Position numbers and translations under genes: made by a program | The notes under the pieces: generated by a model | Seen by the model: only the letters and a program-made list of their open reading frames with translations | The model's database searches: none | What the model was told of the DNA's origin: nothing | IMG/VR virus record: IMGVR_UViG_3300047678_000431 | Coordinates: 1 to 64,000 of that record | Length of the DNA stretch: 64,000 bases | Origin: a virus | Reading direction: 5' to 3' (one strand) | Part shown: piece after piece, positions 49,232 to 59,103 of the stretch | How positions within the stretch are numbered: the stretch's first letter is position 1 | Layout: every line of letters begins with the position of its first letter

Positions 49232-50041
49232 ATGCCGGTCGTTCCTGGCCTTACGGGCGCCATTCCCTCACCTTTGCAGGCAATCGACGACGTCGTCTCG
49301 GTCTATACGACCCGGGCGACGGAGTCGAAGGCGATTATGAATGCGCAGAGCGAGGCGCTCAACAATCGCATCGGACAGGTTGCGTCGATTCTCAATGCGA
49401 CGCCCGTCAATCCACGAATCACACTCACGCTCGAAGGTACGGCGGCAAATAAGAACACGAACGTCGTACCGTTTGCGCCACGCGCACCCGGATCACCCGG
49501 ACGTATCCCGCTTGTGTCGGCAAAGAATCAAGCGGCGCCGAGTATCAATGCGACCCTCGTCTTTGACGTCGTGATGGGTTTCAATGGGTTTGCTCAGAAT
49601 ATTTCGTACACGTTTTCGCCGAGACAAACAACGCACCAAACCGCAGGCGGTTTCTATGTCGACGAGTTTGGTCTTGCGCCGGGGTCACTCGCAATCGACG
49701 TACTCGTCGCGACGACAAACGATCTTCAATCCCAACTTTCGCAATTCACCGCAATCCTAGAGACTGCAAAGAAGGCAAATCCGCTTTCGCCTTCCTTTGC
49801 GCAGGTGTTGCGGTATGTGAATGCATTCGACGGGCGCGCGTTTTTGCTCACGCAAACGCGTCTCGATGTGCGCATGCAAAACGACCGCCCGAATCAATTA
49901 CTTATTTCGCTTTCCGCCGACATCCTCACCGATTACTCGGCATCGCAACAACCCGGCGGCGCCTCACAGGTGGCGACGACAATCAACGGCAGTCAACAAA
50001 CGCAGATTTATCAGTCGATCGCGGATTACGTTTCGGTGTAG
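49232..50041 (+). CDS. Tail/baseplate protein, unknown family
   Basis: 269 residues right after the tape measure. Mixed composition with a beta-rich middle (NGFAQNISYTFSPRQTTHQT) and a helix ending in SADILTDYSASQQPGG. The position fits a protein linking tape measure and hub, such as gp53-like or LysM-containing baseplate proteins, but no LysM was seen. Confidence 0.52.
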   Translation: MPVVPGLTGAIPSPLQAIDDVVSVYTTRATESKAIMNAQSEALNNRIGQVASILNATPVNPRITLTLEGTAANKNTNVVPFAPRAPGSPGRIPLVSAKNQAAPSINATLVFDVVMGFNGFAQNISYTFSPRQTTHQTAGGFYVDEFGLAPGSLAIDVLVATTNDLQSQLSQFTAILETAKKANPLSPSFAQVLRYVNAFDGRAFLLTQTRLDVRMQNDRPNQLLISLSADILTDYSASQQPGGASQVATTINGSQQTQIYQSIADYVSV

Positions 50042-50064
50042 AAGAAAAGAGAAGGAGTCGCATT

Positions 50065-51474
50065 ATGACGATGGATTCGTCGATTGACCGTACGCAGGCG
50101 CGCGTAATCGCTATTTGTTTTGACGGAACGGTTCTGCAATTAAACGAGATTGAACAAATCAACGTTACGAAGTCTGATACCGGCGACGCGGGTGAGTTTA
50201 CGATCTCCCTTGCGCTCGGCCTAAATCTTCCCGCTGCCGTGAAATTGCAGCCGATGGATTATATCGCAATCTTTGTCGGCCGCAACTCGACATCGACCGG
50301 TGGTTCAAAGGCGGCGGGCACGAATTCTGATCCGTTTCCGGCCCTTGGTCCGAGTAACGTGCAAGGCCTTACCTATGGGGCCGAAGGCGCGCAGATTACC
50401 AAGACCCTCGGCGCATTCTCCTCGTGTCTCATGATCGGGATGCTTGACGTCGTCCATGAGACGCAAACGTTCCAAGGGCAACCGACGGCGACGCTCGAGC
50501 TTCGGGGACGTGACCTCACGAAGATCTTCCTCGACAACGATACCTTCGTACAATATTCGATTCCCGCGAGTGATCCGAATAATGATAACGGCGTCGCGAG
50601 CCTTTTGCAGATTCCGCTACGGACCGCAACGAGCGGAACGCGTCTTCTCCTCGACATCTTAAACGTCTTTTGTAAAAAGAACCCTCCCTCGATCATCCCG
50701 TATTCGGGCGCAGGCGGCGCGCAAGCCGTTAACACGGCCGGGTATCTCACTGGTGATGCACTTGCGCAAGTGCAGGCGTACGGGTATAACTGGGACCGGT
50801 TTATTTCGACCGCACATCTCGACATCAATTTCGTGAGTCTCTCGTCGGACTTCTTCCCGACGTATTCCGTACAAAGCGGAAGCGTGTGGGCGAATTGCCT
50901 TGAACTTCGGAACTTTCCCGTCTGCCGACTCTATGTCGACGAACTCGGTAATCTCATCTATGACGATCAATACACCGTATGGACGAATCCTGCGATCGCC
51001 GGAACGATTGAAGCGGCCGATGTGCGCAGTTCTGAGTTTTGGCAAACCGACGAAGATCTTCTCACCGCGATCACGGTAATTCCCGCGCTTGCGAACTGCG
51101 CCGTCAGTGAGATCGCGGCATTGTTATCGACGGCGCGATCACGCGTCCCGGTTGACAAGGATACTATCCAGCGATTCGGTTACCGATGGACTTCGTTTGT
51201 TTCGCAATATGATTCCGTCAAGGCATTTCAGACGCTCGATAAACGTTTCAAGGCCCTTTGGCTATTGCATAACACGTTGACGCGCGGGCGCGTTATCGTC
51301 AAAGGTGATGCGAAGTTCCGAGTCGGTCAACGGTATCAGCTGAATTTCGGAGGGGCAAACGCTGCAACGCAATTCCGTTCGTGGTATGTGACAAACACTG
51401 ATCACAATTATCAGTTTGGTTCCGATTACACGACGACCCTTGAATTGCGTTACCCGTTGCCGGTCGCAAAATGA
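50065..51474 (+). CDS. Baseplate hub protein
   Basis: 469 residues; preceded by AGAAGGAG. It has hub-like features: an N-terminal DGTVLQLNEIEQINVTKSDT part, a domain with QPTATLELRGRDLTKIFLDN, and a C-terminal domain (RVIVKGDAKFRVGQRYQLNF, DHNYQFGSDYTTTLELRYPL). This resembles gpD/XkdQ-type hubs. It overlaps the spike gene by four bases. Confidence 0.72.
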   Translation: MTMDSSIDRTQARVIAICFDGTVLQLNEIEQINVTKSDTGDAGEFTISLALGLNLPAAVKLQPMDYIAIFVGRNSTSTGGSKAAGTNSDPFPALGPSNVQGLTYGAEGAQITKTLGAFSSCLMIGMLDVVHETQTFQGQPTATLELRGRDLTKIFLDNDTFVQYSIPASDPNNDNGVASLLQIPLRTATSGTRLLLDILNVFCKKNPPSIIPYSGAGGAQAVNTAGYLTGDALAQVQAYGYNWDRFISTAHLDINFVSLSSDFFPTYSVQSGSVWANCLELRNFPVCRLYVDELGNLIYDDQYTVWTNPAIAGTIEAADVRSSEFWQTDEDLLTAITVIPALANCAVSEIAALLSTARSRVPVDKDTIQRFGYRWTSFVSQYDSVKAFQTLDKRFKALWLLHNTLTRGRVIVKGDAKFRVGQRYQLNFGGANAATQFRSWYVTNTDHNYQFGSDYTTTLELRYPLPVAK

Positions 51475-52388
51475 TAGAACAAGGTCGATATAAGAATCAA
51501 AGCTGTTTCAATTATACTGAGACGATTGCCGCGCGCGTGCTGTACTGTTATCAGCTTCCCGATAGTGATACGAAATCACGTGTCTTATATGCGCAATGTG
51601 CCGCCCTCGATGGGCGATCCACGTGGAAGGCACGGGTCGCATCCAGTTTCGGCGTCTCGCGCAATGTTCGCCGTGGCACGATCGTCGCGTTGAGTTTCAT
51701 CTCGGGTCTTTCAAATTACCCCGTCATTATCGGGCACATGCCGAACGAAGAAACGAATCCGGGTTCTGCGAATCCGCTTCCCCCTCCGCATATGACGCCC
51801 TCGGATCAAGTCTACTACCATCCCGAAACCGGCGCGTTTCTCAAGATGAGTTCCGCAAAGGCGACGCCGACGGACCCTGGCCCCGATAACGCTCCCGGGT
51901 TGATCGACATCGAACTTGCGTCGGGCGCTGCTTTCCATTTGAGCGAAAGCGACGATCGGACATACGGGAGCGTGACGCTCAATATGCCGTCGGGTGCGAC
52001 CTTGCAGCTTGCGGACGCGAGTTCGAGTTCGTCGGCGTTCACGTTGACTTTGCCGTCGGGCTTCTCGATGCAAGTCGACGCAAGCGGAAACCTGATGATG
52101 CAATCCCCCGGCACGGCGCACATTGAATCGACCGGCCCGATGACGATTGATTCTTCGGCGAGTGTTGAGGTTTCCGCGCCGTCGGTTGCCTTGAACTCGG
52201 CGAACGTTGCGCTCGGCGGGACCGCCGGATCGGGTCGTCAGCTTGCGTTTCAAGATCAACTGCAAGAAGTGCGAGACTTTCTCGCGGTTCACAATCATAG
52301 CGGCGTGCAGGGCGGCCCGGGAAACACCGGTCCGCCGGTAGGCGCGCCGATCGAGCCGACCGGTACGACGAATACAAAAGCCGTTTAA
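51471..52388 (+). CDS. Baseplate central spike (gpV/gp5-like)
   Basis: 305 residues. An OB-fold-like N-terminal half (SRVLYAQCAALDGRSTWKAR, RRGTIVALSFISGLSNYPVI) leads to a beta-helix of short Ser/Ala/Gly turns (ASVEVSAPSVALNSANVALG). Near the tip, HNHSG (His274 and His276) is the HxH motif that in P2-type spikes binds an iron ion. It is the membrane-piercing tip under the hub. Confidence 0.8.
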   Translation: MIEQGRYKNQSCFNYTETIAARVLYCYQLPDSDTKSRVLYAQCAALDGRSTWKARVASSFGVSRNVRRGTIVALSFISGLSNYPVIIGHMPNEETNPGSANPLPPPHMTPSDQVYYHPETGAFLKMSSAKATPTDPGPDNAPGLIDIELASGAAFHLSESDDRTYGSVTLNMPSGATLQLADASSSSSAFTLTLPSGFSMQVDASGNLMMQSPGTAHIESTGPMTIDSSASVEVSAPSVALNSANVALGGTAGSGRQLAFQDQLQEVRDFLAVHNHSGVQGGPGNTGPPVGAPIEPTGTTNTKAV

Positions 52389-52397
52389 GGGGATGCC

Positions 52398-53960
52398 ATG
52401 AGGTCACTTCGCGCAGCACTCTTTTTGATCTTTCTCCTTGCGGCCGCAATCCCGGCGACGCTCGTCAATGCGCAATCGGCGACGTATGTCTATGCGCCGC
52501 AGTTTGTCGATGCGAACAATCACCCGCTCGCGGGCGTGACCGTCATTCTCTATAATCACGGCGCAGCGCAAAACCCGGGTAATGTCATCGCATCGGGAAC
52601 AACCGATTCGACCGGTCATCTCTCCCCCGGCGTAACGCTTGAGATCGGCAGTGTGTATGATTTCACAACGTCCTCACCGGCTGTGCCGCAAGGACAGTTC
52701 ACGGCGACGGCTCCGCGTCAATTAGTCTTGATCCCCGGTCCTGCCGGTCCGACCGGGCCGCCTGGTCCGGCGGGATCTCCTGGTCCGACGCTTCCCCCGA
52801 TCACCATTACCGGCACCGGCGGCGCGACGGTCACGCAACCGACACCCGGCGCGTATGTCATTAACGCCCCGACGGCCGCGCCTGCGGGTGCGGGCGTGCC
52901 GACCGGCGGTGGATGCGTCTCGCTGAACGGATCAACGAATCCGAACACGCTGACGAATACCGGATATACATGCGGTGCGTATAACACGGGCGCGTTCTAT
53001 ATCCCGGCCGTCGGATCGTCTGTCGGGATCACGACCGAGCCCGGGAACGCCGCGTTTAATGCGGGTACACCTCTTACGATTACCGATGGTACAAATATCA
53101 TCGACGGGCACGTGACGACCTCGACCTCAAGCTATAGCGCGCAATCGTTTACCTTTACCACCGACCGCATTATCCACGGCACGGCCGGGCAGTTCATGGG
53201 CGCATATTCGCAAATCTCGAGCGGATCGTATTCGTCCGGTATGCCCTTTACCGCCGGTGATGCGAATATCGTTTTCGGAGGCACGCCCGCCGCGCCGACG
53301 TTGTCTCTGGCGACAAGCCCGTCGATCACTGGCACATATTTTGCCCTCGCCGGTTCAAGTGGGACGTTGAACTACGGTATCTATATCGGTGGACCGTCAA
53401 CGGCGAATTTCCCGCATGCAATCGGCATCACGAATGACGCGGGAAACAATACAACGATCGGCGTCGATGATACGCACTCGGTTGCCGGAACGTCGGGAAG
53501 ATGTCTTTCGATTGCGCAAGACAATTCCGGTACTTACAAGGGCGAGTTACTTGGCCTTGATTGTTCGGGGAATCTTGGTATCTTGGGTGCGTACACATCG
53601 GCGTCGAGTCGTCATCTCAAAGACAATATTTCACCCTTTAGCACGGATGAATTGCAACGCGTTCTTCATTCGACCAAGATCGTGAAGTATTGCTATAAGT
53701 CAGAACATTGCAAATCGCATGAAACACGTGAAGTCGGAATCATCGCAGAAGATACGAGTTCACTGATTGCCGGTTCGAAACACGATCATCTTGACGTCGG
53801 CACGATGGCGAGCGTCTCGTTCTCGGCGTCGCAATACAACGACCGGCGAATTGTCGATCTTGAATCCGTCATTCACTATCTTCGCATCGCGATTTTTGGT
53901 CTATTGATCATAAATTGCGCGATCGTCTTCCATCTCTTTTATCGCAATCGAGGTCGCTAA
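52398..53960 (+). CDS. S74-type fibre-like protein with signal peptide and C-terminal membrane span
   Basis: 520 residues. Signal peptide MRSLRAALFLIFLLAAAIPA then TLVNAQSA. After a beta domain (DANNHPLAGVTVILYNHGAA) comes a collagen-like stretch (GPAGPTGPPGPAGSPGP, ~115-131). A C-terminal intramolecular chaperone of peptidase S74 type begins at SSRHLKDNISP (Ser404/Lys408 pair) with VGIIAEDTSSL and NDRRIVDLESV. After it comes a membrane segment (IAIFGLLIINCAIVFHLFY, ~497-515) and RNRGR. The export and membrane signals do not suit an ordinary fibre made in the cytoplasm; a host-surface or trimer-anchored role is inferred. It lies among baseplate genes. Confidence 0.72.
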   Translation: MRSLRAALFLIFLLAAAIPATLVNAQSATYVYAPQFVDANNHPLAGVTVILYNHGAAQNPGNVIASGTTDSTGHLSPGVTLEIGSVYDFTTSSPAVPQGQFTATAPRQLVLIPGPAGPTGPPGPAGSPGPTLPPITITGTGGATVTQPTPGAYVINAPTAAPAGAGVPTGGGCVSLNGSTNPNTLTNTGYTCGAYNTGAFYIPAVGSSVGITTEPGNAAFNAGTPLTITDGTNIIDGHVTTSTSSYSAQSFTFTTDRIIHGTAGQFMGAYSQISSGSYSSGMPFTAGDANIVFGGTPAAPTLSLATSPSITGTYFALAGSSGTLNYGIYIGGPSTANFPHAIGITNDAGNNTTIGVDDTHSVAGTSGRCLSIAQDNSGTYKGELLGLDCSGNLGILGAYTSASSRHLKDNISPFSTDELQRVLHSTKIVKYCYKSEHCKSHETREVGIIAEDTSSLIAGSKHDHLDVGTMASVSFSASQYNDRRIVDLESVIHYLRIAIFGLLIINCAIVFHLFYRNRGR

Positions 53961-54337
53961 TGTCCTCACCGCAAATTGACGTCGATCCGAATATTACGAT
54001 CATCACACCCGACTCGGCACTTCCACTGCCGCCGGTGATTTCGCAAATCGGTCAGATCACGACGAACGTCATTTGCGTGATCTATCCGCCGACGGTGACG
54101 ACGGCCGCCGCGATCGGTCAGATTTTGCTTTATCGCGCACCGACGCCGCATGGTCCTTGGACCCTCGTCGATCAACGGACGATTTCCGACATCTCTCGGA
54201 AAAACAACCTTTTCGACACCGATCCCCTTTTCGGTATTACGTCTTACTATGGGGCGACGGTCATTGATACCGTCGGAAACGCTTCGACGTTGTCCGTTCT
54301 TCAGCAGATTTCACCCGCCGCATCTTCGGGGTCTTAA
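53960..54337 (+). CDS. Small baseplate-region protein
   Basis: 125 residues; start overlaps the previous stop (TAATG). It reads like a fibronectin-III-type or similar beta sandwich (YRAPTPHGPWTLVDQRTISD, GITSYYGATVIDTVGNASTL). Probably a connector between baseplate and fibre. The family was not assigned. Confidence 0.5.
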   Translation: MSSPQIDVDPNITIITPDSALPLPPVISQIGQITTNVICVIYPPTVTTAAAIGQILLYRAPTPHGPWTLVDQRTISDISRKNNLFDTDPLFGITSYYGATVIDTVGNASTLSVLQQISPAASSGS

Positions 54338-54342
54338 CGTCT

Positions 54343-55155
54343 ATGTCGTTTTTTTATGCGACCGATCCGACGGTCATTGCGGGGATACCGGCCGCAACGA
54401 CGACGGTCGAAAGTCCGATGCTCTTGTCCGTCGGGCAGGCAAGCGGGATCGGGGTTGCCTCGGCGCTCCTTCCTGATCAAGTGACGAATGCGTCGGTTGC
54501 GTCGATGCAGCTTTTGCGTACGCTTCCCGGCGGGATGCAAATGCCGGTGGATACCCGAGACGTCGATCGCAATTCGCGATGGATGAACCTCTTCGATCAA
54601 AACCCGGCCGATGGTCAGATTGCGACATACGCGGTCGTCGCCATTTCTGAAGACGGCACGCAATCGAGTGAATCAAATTCGATTACATACACGGCGTACG
54701 GAAATCCGCCGCCCCTCGCGTCGGCCGGTGGTATTTCAGCGGGGGCGCTTGGGACCTACCCGCTTCTCGGGAGTGATGTCTATATCAACCCGATTTCCGG
54801 TGAGGCCGTCATCGGTCCGAATGGTGACCTCTTGACGGTCAACGGCCTCGCACTCCTCGGCCAGGATCTCAATACGCGCATTCGCACGAAGATCGGCGAA
54901 CTCGTGTTTCACCCGGATTTCGGCCTGTTTGGTGGCCTGATCGGAAGCGGTCAATCCGATCCCGCGACGATGGCAAACACGCTGCGCACGCGGGTCATTG
55001 ACGCGATCACGGCTGACGCGCGTGTCTATCAGCTTGACGAGGTTATCATTGCGCACCCGTATTTTGACGGGTGGCAAATCTCATACCTTGTGTATGCGAT
55101 CGGCGTCGAGGACCCGCTACGCGGAAACCTTGTGTATCCCTATTTGAACGGCTAG
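54343..55155 (+). CDS. Baseplate wedge protein with gp25-like domain
   Basis: 270 residues. The C-terminal ~110 residues match the T4 gp25/W domain: ALLGQDLNTRIRTKIGELVF, HPDFGLFGGLIGSGQSD, TRVIDAITADARVYQLDEV. The N-terminal part is a Fn3-like beta domain (TYAVVAISEDGTQSSESNSI). It is a wedge component of contractile baseplates. Confidence 0.72.
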   Translation: MSFFYATDPTVIAGIPAATTTVESPMLLSVGQASGIGVASALLPDQVTNASVASMQLLRTLPGGMQMPVDTRDVDRNSRWMNLFDQNPADGQIATYAVVAISEDGTQSSESNSITYTAYGNPPPLASAGGISAGALGTYPLLGSDVYINPISGEAVIGPNGDLLTVNGLALLGQDLNTRIRTKIGELVFHPDFGLFGGLIGSGQSDPATMANTLRTRVIDAITADARVYQLDEVIIAHPYFDGWQISYLVYAIGVEDPLRGNLVYPYLNG

Positions 55156-55174
55156 GCTTCGCGCTTTTTCTCCC

Positions 55175-55220
55175 GTGCTTGCGTGCGTGCGTGTATGCGT
55201 GCGTTCGTGTTTTTGCGTAC
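55175..55220. repeat. GCGT-type dispersed repeat, copy c
   Basis: GCGT units (GTGCTTGCGTGCGTGCGTGT core) in the leader of the gpJ-like gene, 20 bases upstream of its start. Intergenic. Confidence 0.75.
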
Positions 55221-55240
55221 CTTCGAAAGGCGGCGCCCGG

Positions 55241-56548
55241 ATGTCGACATCCACCGTTTCAACGACGTTTTCGACGACGAATCCATCGGCGTCGCTGCCG
55301 TCCTATCCGACGGCTGCCGAGATTCTGATCGGTATTCAACAATCGGTTCAAAAACTCAATGGACTTATCACAAATTTCAATGCGGGCGGCGTGACGGAAA
55401 CCTACCTTGAAGGACTCTCGATCCTTTTAGGTTCGGATTCTTCGACGTTGCCGAATGTGACGATCGAGGGGGCTTATGAACTTCTCGCAACCGTGGCCGA
55501 ATCGGCCTATGCATCCACCGCAAAAGGACCGGCACTTGATCTCAAGGGCCTCGATGTCGGCGTTGAACGCAAGCAGGCGACCACCGCGACGGCACCATTG
55601 CAATTCGCTCTTCCCCAACCGGCGACCGCGCCCGGTTATGTTATAGCGGCGAATACCATTTGCAGCGCAAACCCGGCCGACCCGACGCAAGGCCCGATTC
55701 TCTTTCAAACGACCGAGGCCGTCGTCGTCCCGACGGGGCAAACGCTTGCCCCGAATACCGTGCCGAGTGTGGCGATGGTCGCCGGTTCAAACGGTAACGT
55801 CATCGCCGGTGCGATCAATACCTGTATCACAAACGGTCAGTTGATTGTCACGAACCCCGGCAAGGCAAGCGGCGGGACCGATACCGAGATTGACGACGGC
55901 AATGATGGGGGGTATCGCAAGCGCGTCCTTGCCGCGATCCCAAACTCCTCACAATGCACGATCGCGGCCATCGAAAACGATGCGCTCGCGTTTCCGATTA
56001 CCTCGGCCGTTCTCGTAGAAAATACCGCTGACGACGGCGTCACGCGGGAGCTTGGGCGCGGACAACTCTACATCGACGACGGGTCGGGTGATCTCGGCAG
56101 TAGCTCAAACCCAAATTATGCATCGTTTGTCGCATTGCAAAACGCGTTTGATACGGGACTTTACCGCGCGGCCGGAACGCAAGTGCATGTTCGGGGTTCC
56201 GAATCGGTTGCGGTGGTTATTTCGCTTTCCATTACCGCAAGTACGCAAGCGATTACCCTCGGCGCATCCGAGGCGAGTATTGCATCCGATGTGCAGTCGG
56301 CGATTTACTCCTATGTTCAATCGCTTGTGATGGGGCACCCTGTTGACGTTGCGTCGATCGTTGCAATCGCAAAGAATGTCTTGTATAACGGCGGCGATAC
56401 GAATGAGGTCGCAAACGTCAACGTTTCAAGCGTGCTCATCAATGGATCGAATTCTGATTTCACGCCGCAAGTGTATCAGCTTCCGCGCGTGCTCCCGAAC
56501 ATCTCGTCGATCACGGTCAACGTGACCGGCGTGTCTTCCTACGTGTAA
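55241..56548 (+). CDS. Baseplate J-like protein
   Basis: 435 residues from ATG 55241 behind AAAGGCGG. Features of the gpJ/gp47 family: SAYASTAKGPALDLKGLDVG and VERKQATTATAPLQFALPQP in the N-terminal third, GGTDTEIDDGNDGGYRKRVL in the middle and INGSNSDFTPQVYQLPRVLP near the end. It bridges the gp25-like protein and the tail fibre attachment. Confidence 0.72.
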   Translation: MSTSTVSTTFSTTNPSASLPSYPTAAEILIGIQQSVQKLNGLITNFNAGGVTETYLEGLSILLGSDSSTLPNVTIEGAYELLATVAESAYASTAKGPALDLKGLDVGVERKQATTATAPLQFALPQPATAPGYVIAANTICSANPADPTQGPILFQTTEAVVVPTGQTLAPNTVPSVAMVAGSNGNVIAGAINTCITNGQLIVTNPGKASGGTDTEIDDGNDGGYRKRVLAAIPNSSQCTIAAIENDALAFPITSAVLVENTADDGVTRELGRGQLYIDDGSGDLGSSSNPNYASFVALQNAFDTGLYRAAGTQVHVRGSESVAVVISLSITASTQAITLGASEASIASDVQSAIYSYVQSLVMGHPVDVASIVAIAKNVLYNGGDTNEVANVNVSSVLINGSNSDFTPQVYQLPRVLPNISSITVNVTGVSSYV

Positions 56549-56563
56549 TCAGAGGGGCGCCGT

Positions 56564-57226
56564 ATGAGCTTTCTTTCGAGCCCGGCATCGTTGCTCGCGC
56601 AATTCTATCCGATCGCGCCATTCAATTTCGAAGCGCCGGTCGATCCCGGTGCAAACGTGCCCCCGATGCAGGCGATCTTACGTGTTGCTTCTGAGCGCCT
56701 CGCGCAAATGGAAAGCGACATTCTGCTTCTCCTCTCGCAAATGACGGTACAAGAGGCCGCCGGTCGGTATCTCGATTTACATGGCGTTCTCTATGGCATC
56801 CCGCGCATCATTGCGCCGAATTATGAACTCGATGGTCATTATCGCGCGCGCATTCTTGCCGGAACAAAGAAGCTCACGATTCCCGCAATTCGCGCCGTCG
56901 TGCAATCGTATTATCGGTCGATCTTACCGGCAAATCAGCAACCGACGGTCGACGTGTATGACTTGCAGAGTAACCCAACAAAGTCGGCCGCCGCAAATCT
57001 CGTCATTTTTCAATTTTGCATCGACGTCGATTTTCAGGTTCTTGCATCAACGGCGTTCTTCTTCGATCGTTCTTATCTTGATACGAACGATTTTCTTATG
57101 GACTCGGGTGCTACGAAAAACACGCCGAGCGACCCGATCCTTGCCGCGATTGTGAACGCGACAAAGGCCGCAAACACGGAACCCGTGTGGATTCAACGTT
57201 TTCACTTTGTCGATTCATACTCTTAG
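56564..57226 (+). CDS. Tail protein I / gp48-like baseplate protein
   Basis: 220 residues after the gpJ-like gene. Features of the family: AQMESDILLLLSQMTVQEAA, GRYLDLHGVLYGIPR, and YELDGHYRARILAGTKKLTI. It links baseplate to fibre. Confidence 0.62.
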   Translation: MSFLSSPASLLAQFYPIAPFNFEAPVDPGANVPPMQAILRVASERLAQMESDILLLLSQMTVQEAAGRYLDLHGVLYGIPRIIAPNYELDGHYRARILAGTKKLTIPAIRAVVQSYYRSILPANQQPTVDVYDLQSNPTKSAAANLVIFQFCIDVDFQVLASTAFFFDRSYLDTNDFLMDSGATKNTPSDPILAAIVNATKAANTEPVWIQRFHFVDSYS

Positions 57227-57235
57227 GGGGAGCCG

Positions 57236-58600
57236 ATGCCTGCACTGCGCACGTTTTATCAGTTCGGCATGCAAGGCCGTTCGCAAGACTGGAACAACGA
57301 CGGATATAACGTCGGTACCCTTGTCGGCGAAGTTATGGCGGCGTTCGTCGGCGAGACGGAAGTTCGCCCGTCGGTCAACGCGATCACCGTCGTTCCCGGA
57401 TCGGGCCTTTCGGTTGTGGTTGGCGGTACCGGTCAAACGGTATTCGTCCGCGATTCAAATGGGAATTTGCAGCTTGCCGATTATCTCCCGGCGGATACGA
57501 TCACCCTTGCGGCGGCCGACCCTTCGCAAACACGCATCGACCTTTTGAGTTTCGTCTACCTTGAAGGCGATGGCGGCGATTTCAATGTCGCATATGAATC
57601 GCCATCGGGGACGATAACCCAACCCCCGAATGGTGTCGAGACGCATTACGTCGCGCGGGGCGTTCAAATTACGTTAACCGAGGGAACGCCCGGGCAACCG
57701 GCCCCGGCAACCCCTGCGGGAAGCTACCCGCTCGCACATATTCAAATTCTCGCAAACGCAACATCTCTCACGACGGCGAATATCAATGTCGTCGTGCCGA
57801 CGCTCTCGCAGGCGTTACAGAGTGCCGGGTCCGCATCGAATACGACGTATTCGTCAGTGGATAATTATATCGCGTTTGACAACGTCGGGCCGAATCAAAT
57901 CGGCCTGCGACTTGTAAAACCTTATCCAACGTTTTATCAGTCCGACGATGGGTCGATCAAGTTTTCAATAACTCCGGCAACCGTCACCGAACCCGCGCTC
58001 GGTGACCCGATCACCTTACACGCAACGGTCGACCTCGCCGCCGCCACCGCCGCCACGACAATCGGATCGTCGAGTTCCCTTGCATTTAATGCCGGGGTCG
58101 TCTTTTACCGGCAACGCGGCAACGCTGGCACGAATGAAGCGGGGCTTGAACCGGGAACGCCTCTCGCACCGTATCCAAGCGGCGGCACGCAGTCGCCGAG
58201 CCCCGGCGACGCCTCGATCTCGCCGGTCGGGTGCTTTAATGGTGCCGTCGCGTTTAATTCGTCATATACGGGGCCGCAAACGATTCAAGCCGAGTTTGTC
58301 GTCATGGTCAAACCCGGTGCCGGTGCGCAAACCGTCGGCGGCGCGAATAGTAATAATGCGACGTTAAGCAATGGAACGTGCGCGGTGTATTTTGACAATA
58401 CCGCCGTGTCGACGCTCACCGGGCCGACCAATAATACGTTCACGTGGTCCGCAACAATTCCCGATGATGGTCATCCGCATATCATCGTTTTTCATATCAA
58501 CTATAATGGGCCGATCACCGCGCAGTGGAATGTTTGGTTGCCGCTTAGTGCGGGCGGGGGCGTTGACGCAACCAAGATCGGAATGGTAGGGCCGACATAA
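57236..58600 (+). CDS. Tail fibre/appendage protein
   Basis: 454 residues. N-terminal part contains QDWNNDGYNVGTLVGEVMAA; the rest is beta-rich with Thr/Ser/Pro/Gly stretches (PAPATPAGSYPLAHIQILAN), as in fibre shafts. It is downstream of the wedge genes and before the cupin and lysis genes. Family not assigned. Its stop overlaps the next start (TAATG). Confidence 0.58.
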   Translation: MPALRTFYQFGMQGRSQDWNNDGYNVGTLVGEVMAAFVGETEVRPSVNAITVVPGSGLSVVVGGTGQTVFVRDSNGNLQLADYLPADTITLAAADPSQTRIDLLSFVYLEGDGGDFNVAYESPSGTITQPPNGVETHYVARGVQITLTEGTPGQPAPATPAGSYPLAHIQILANATSLTTANINVVVPTLSQALQSAGSASNTTYSSVDNYIAFDNVGPNQIGLRLVKPYPTFYQSDDGSIKFSITPATVTEPALGDPITLHATVDLAAATAATTIGSSSSLAFNAGVVFYRQRGNAGTNEAGLEPGTPLAPYPSGGTQSPSPGDASISPVGCFNGAVAFNSSYTGPQTIQAEFVVMVKPGAGAQTVGGANSNNATLSNGTCAVYFDNTAVSTLTGPTNNTFTWSATIPDDGHPHIIVFHINYNGPITAQWNVWLPLSAGGGVDATKIGMVGPT

Positions 58601-59103
58601 TGACGTTGCAAGAAGAAATCAGCGATCTTGTCGATGATGGAGAAAAGCGCGGTCGCATGTATAGCGATCTCGCAAAACAATCGCGCGATCTTTATCACGC
58701 GACCAAACTTGCATTGAGCGTCGCCGATAATCTCGATATTCCCGGATGGCATATCGAACGTGTGCCGATCCCTCTCTTCGGGGTCGAAATGCGATTATGC
58801 GAGGCGACTGAAGTCGGCGTGAAATACCATTTAAGCCGTGATGAAGCGTATGACATCACGATCGTCGTGCAACGTGGTCTTTTGCACGTGGAGTATCCCG
58901 ACGCAGGCGAAGCCGGTACGTTCGAAATGGATGCTGGCCGCATGTGGTATTTGCCCGCAAATGTCGCGCGAACGACCTTCTCCGCAGAAGTGCCGACCAC
59001 GCTCTTCGCGATACTGTACGGAAGGCCTCAAGATCGTGGAAGAACCGATGCCCCAAAGTGGCCCTTTGTCGCTGAGCCCTTGGATAGCAGAAAAGATCAT
59101 TAA
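58600..59103 (+). CDS. Cupin-fold protein
   Basis: 167 residues. After an N-terminal helical part, residues ~75-145 form a cupin-like beta barrel (DEAYDITIVVQRGLLHVEYP, EAGTFEMDAGRMWYLPANVA, TFSAEVPTTLFAILYG). The usual His metal ligands are not evident, so it may bind something other than a metal. In this position a fibre-tip or regulatory role is possible. Confidence 0.55.
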   Translation: MTLQEEISDLVDDGEKRGRMYSDLAKQSRDLYHATKLALSVADNLDIPGWHIERVPIPLFGVEMRLCEATEVGVKYHLSRDEAYDITIVVQRGLLHVEYPDAGEAGTFEMDAGRMWYLPANVARTTFSAEVPTTLFAILYGRPQDRGRTDAPKWPFVAEPLDSRKDH

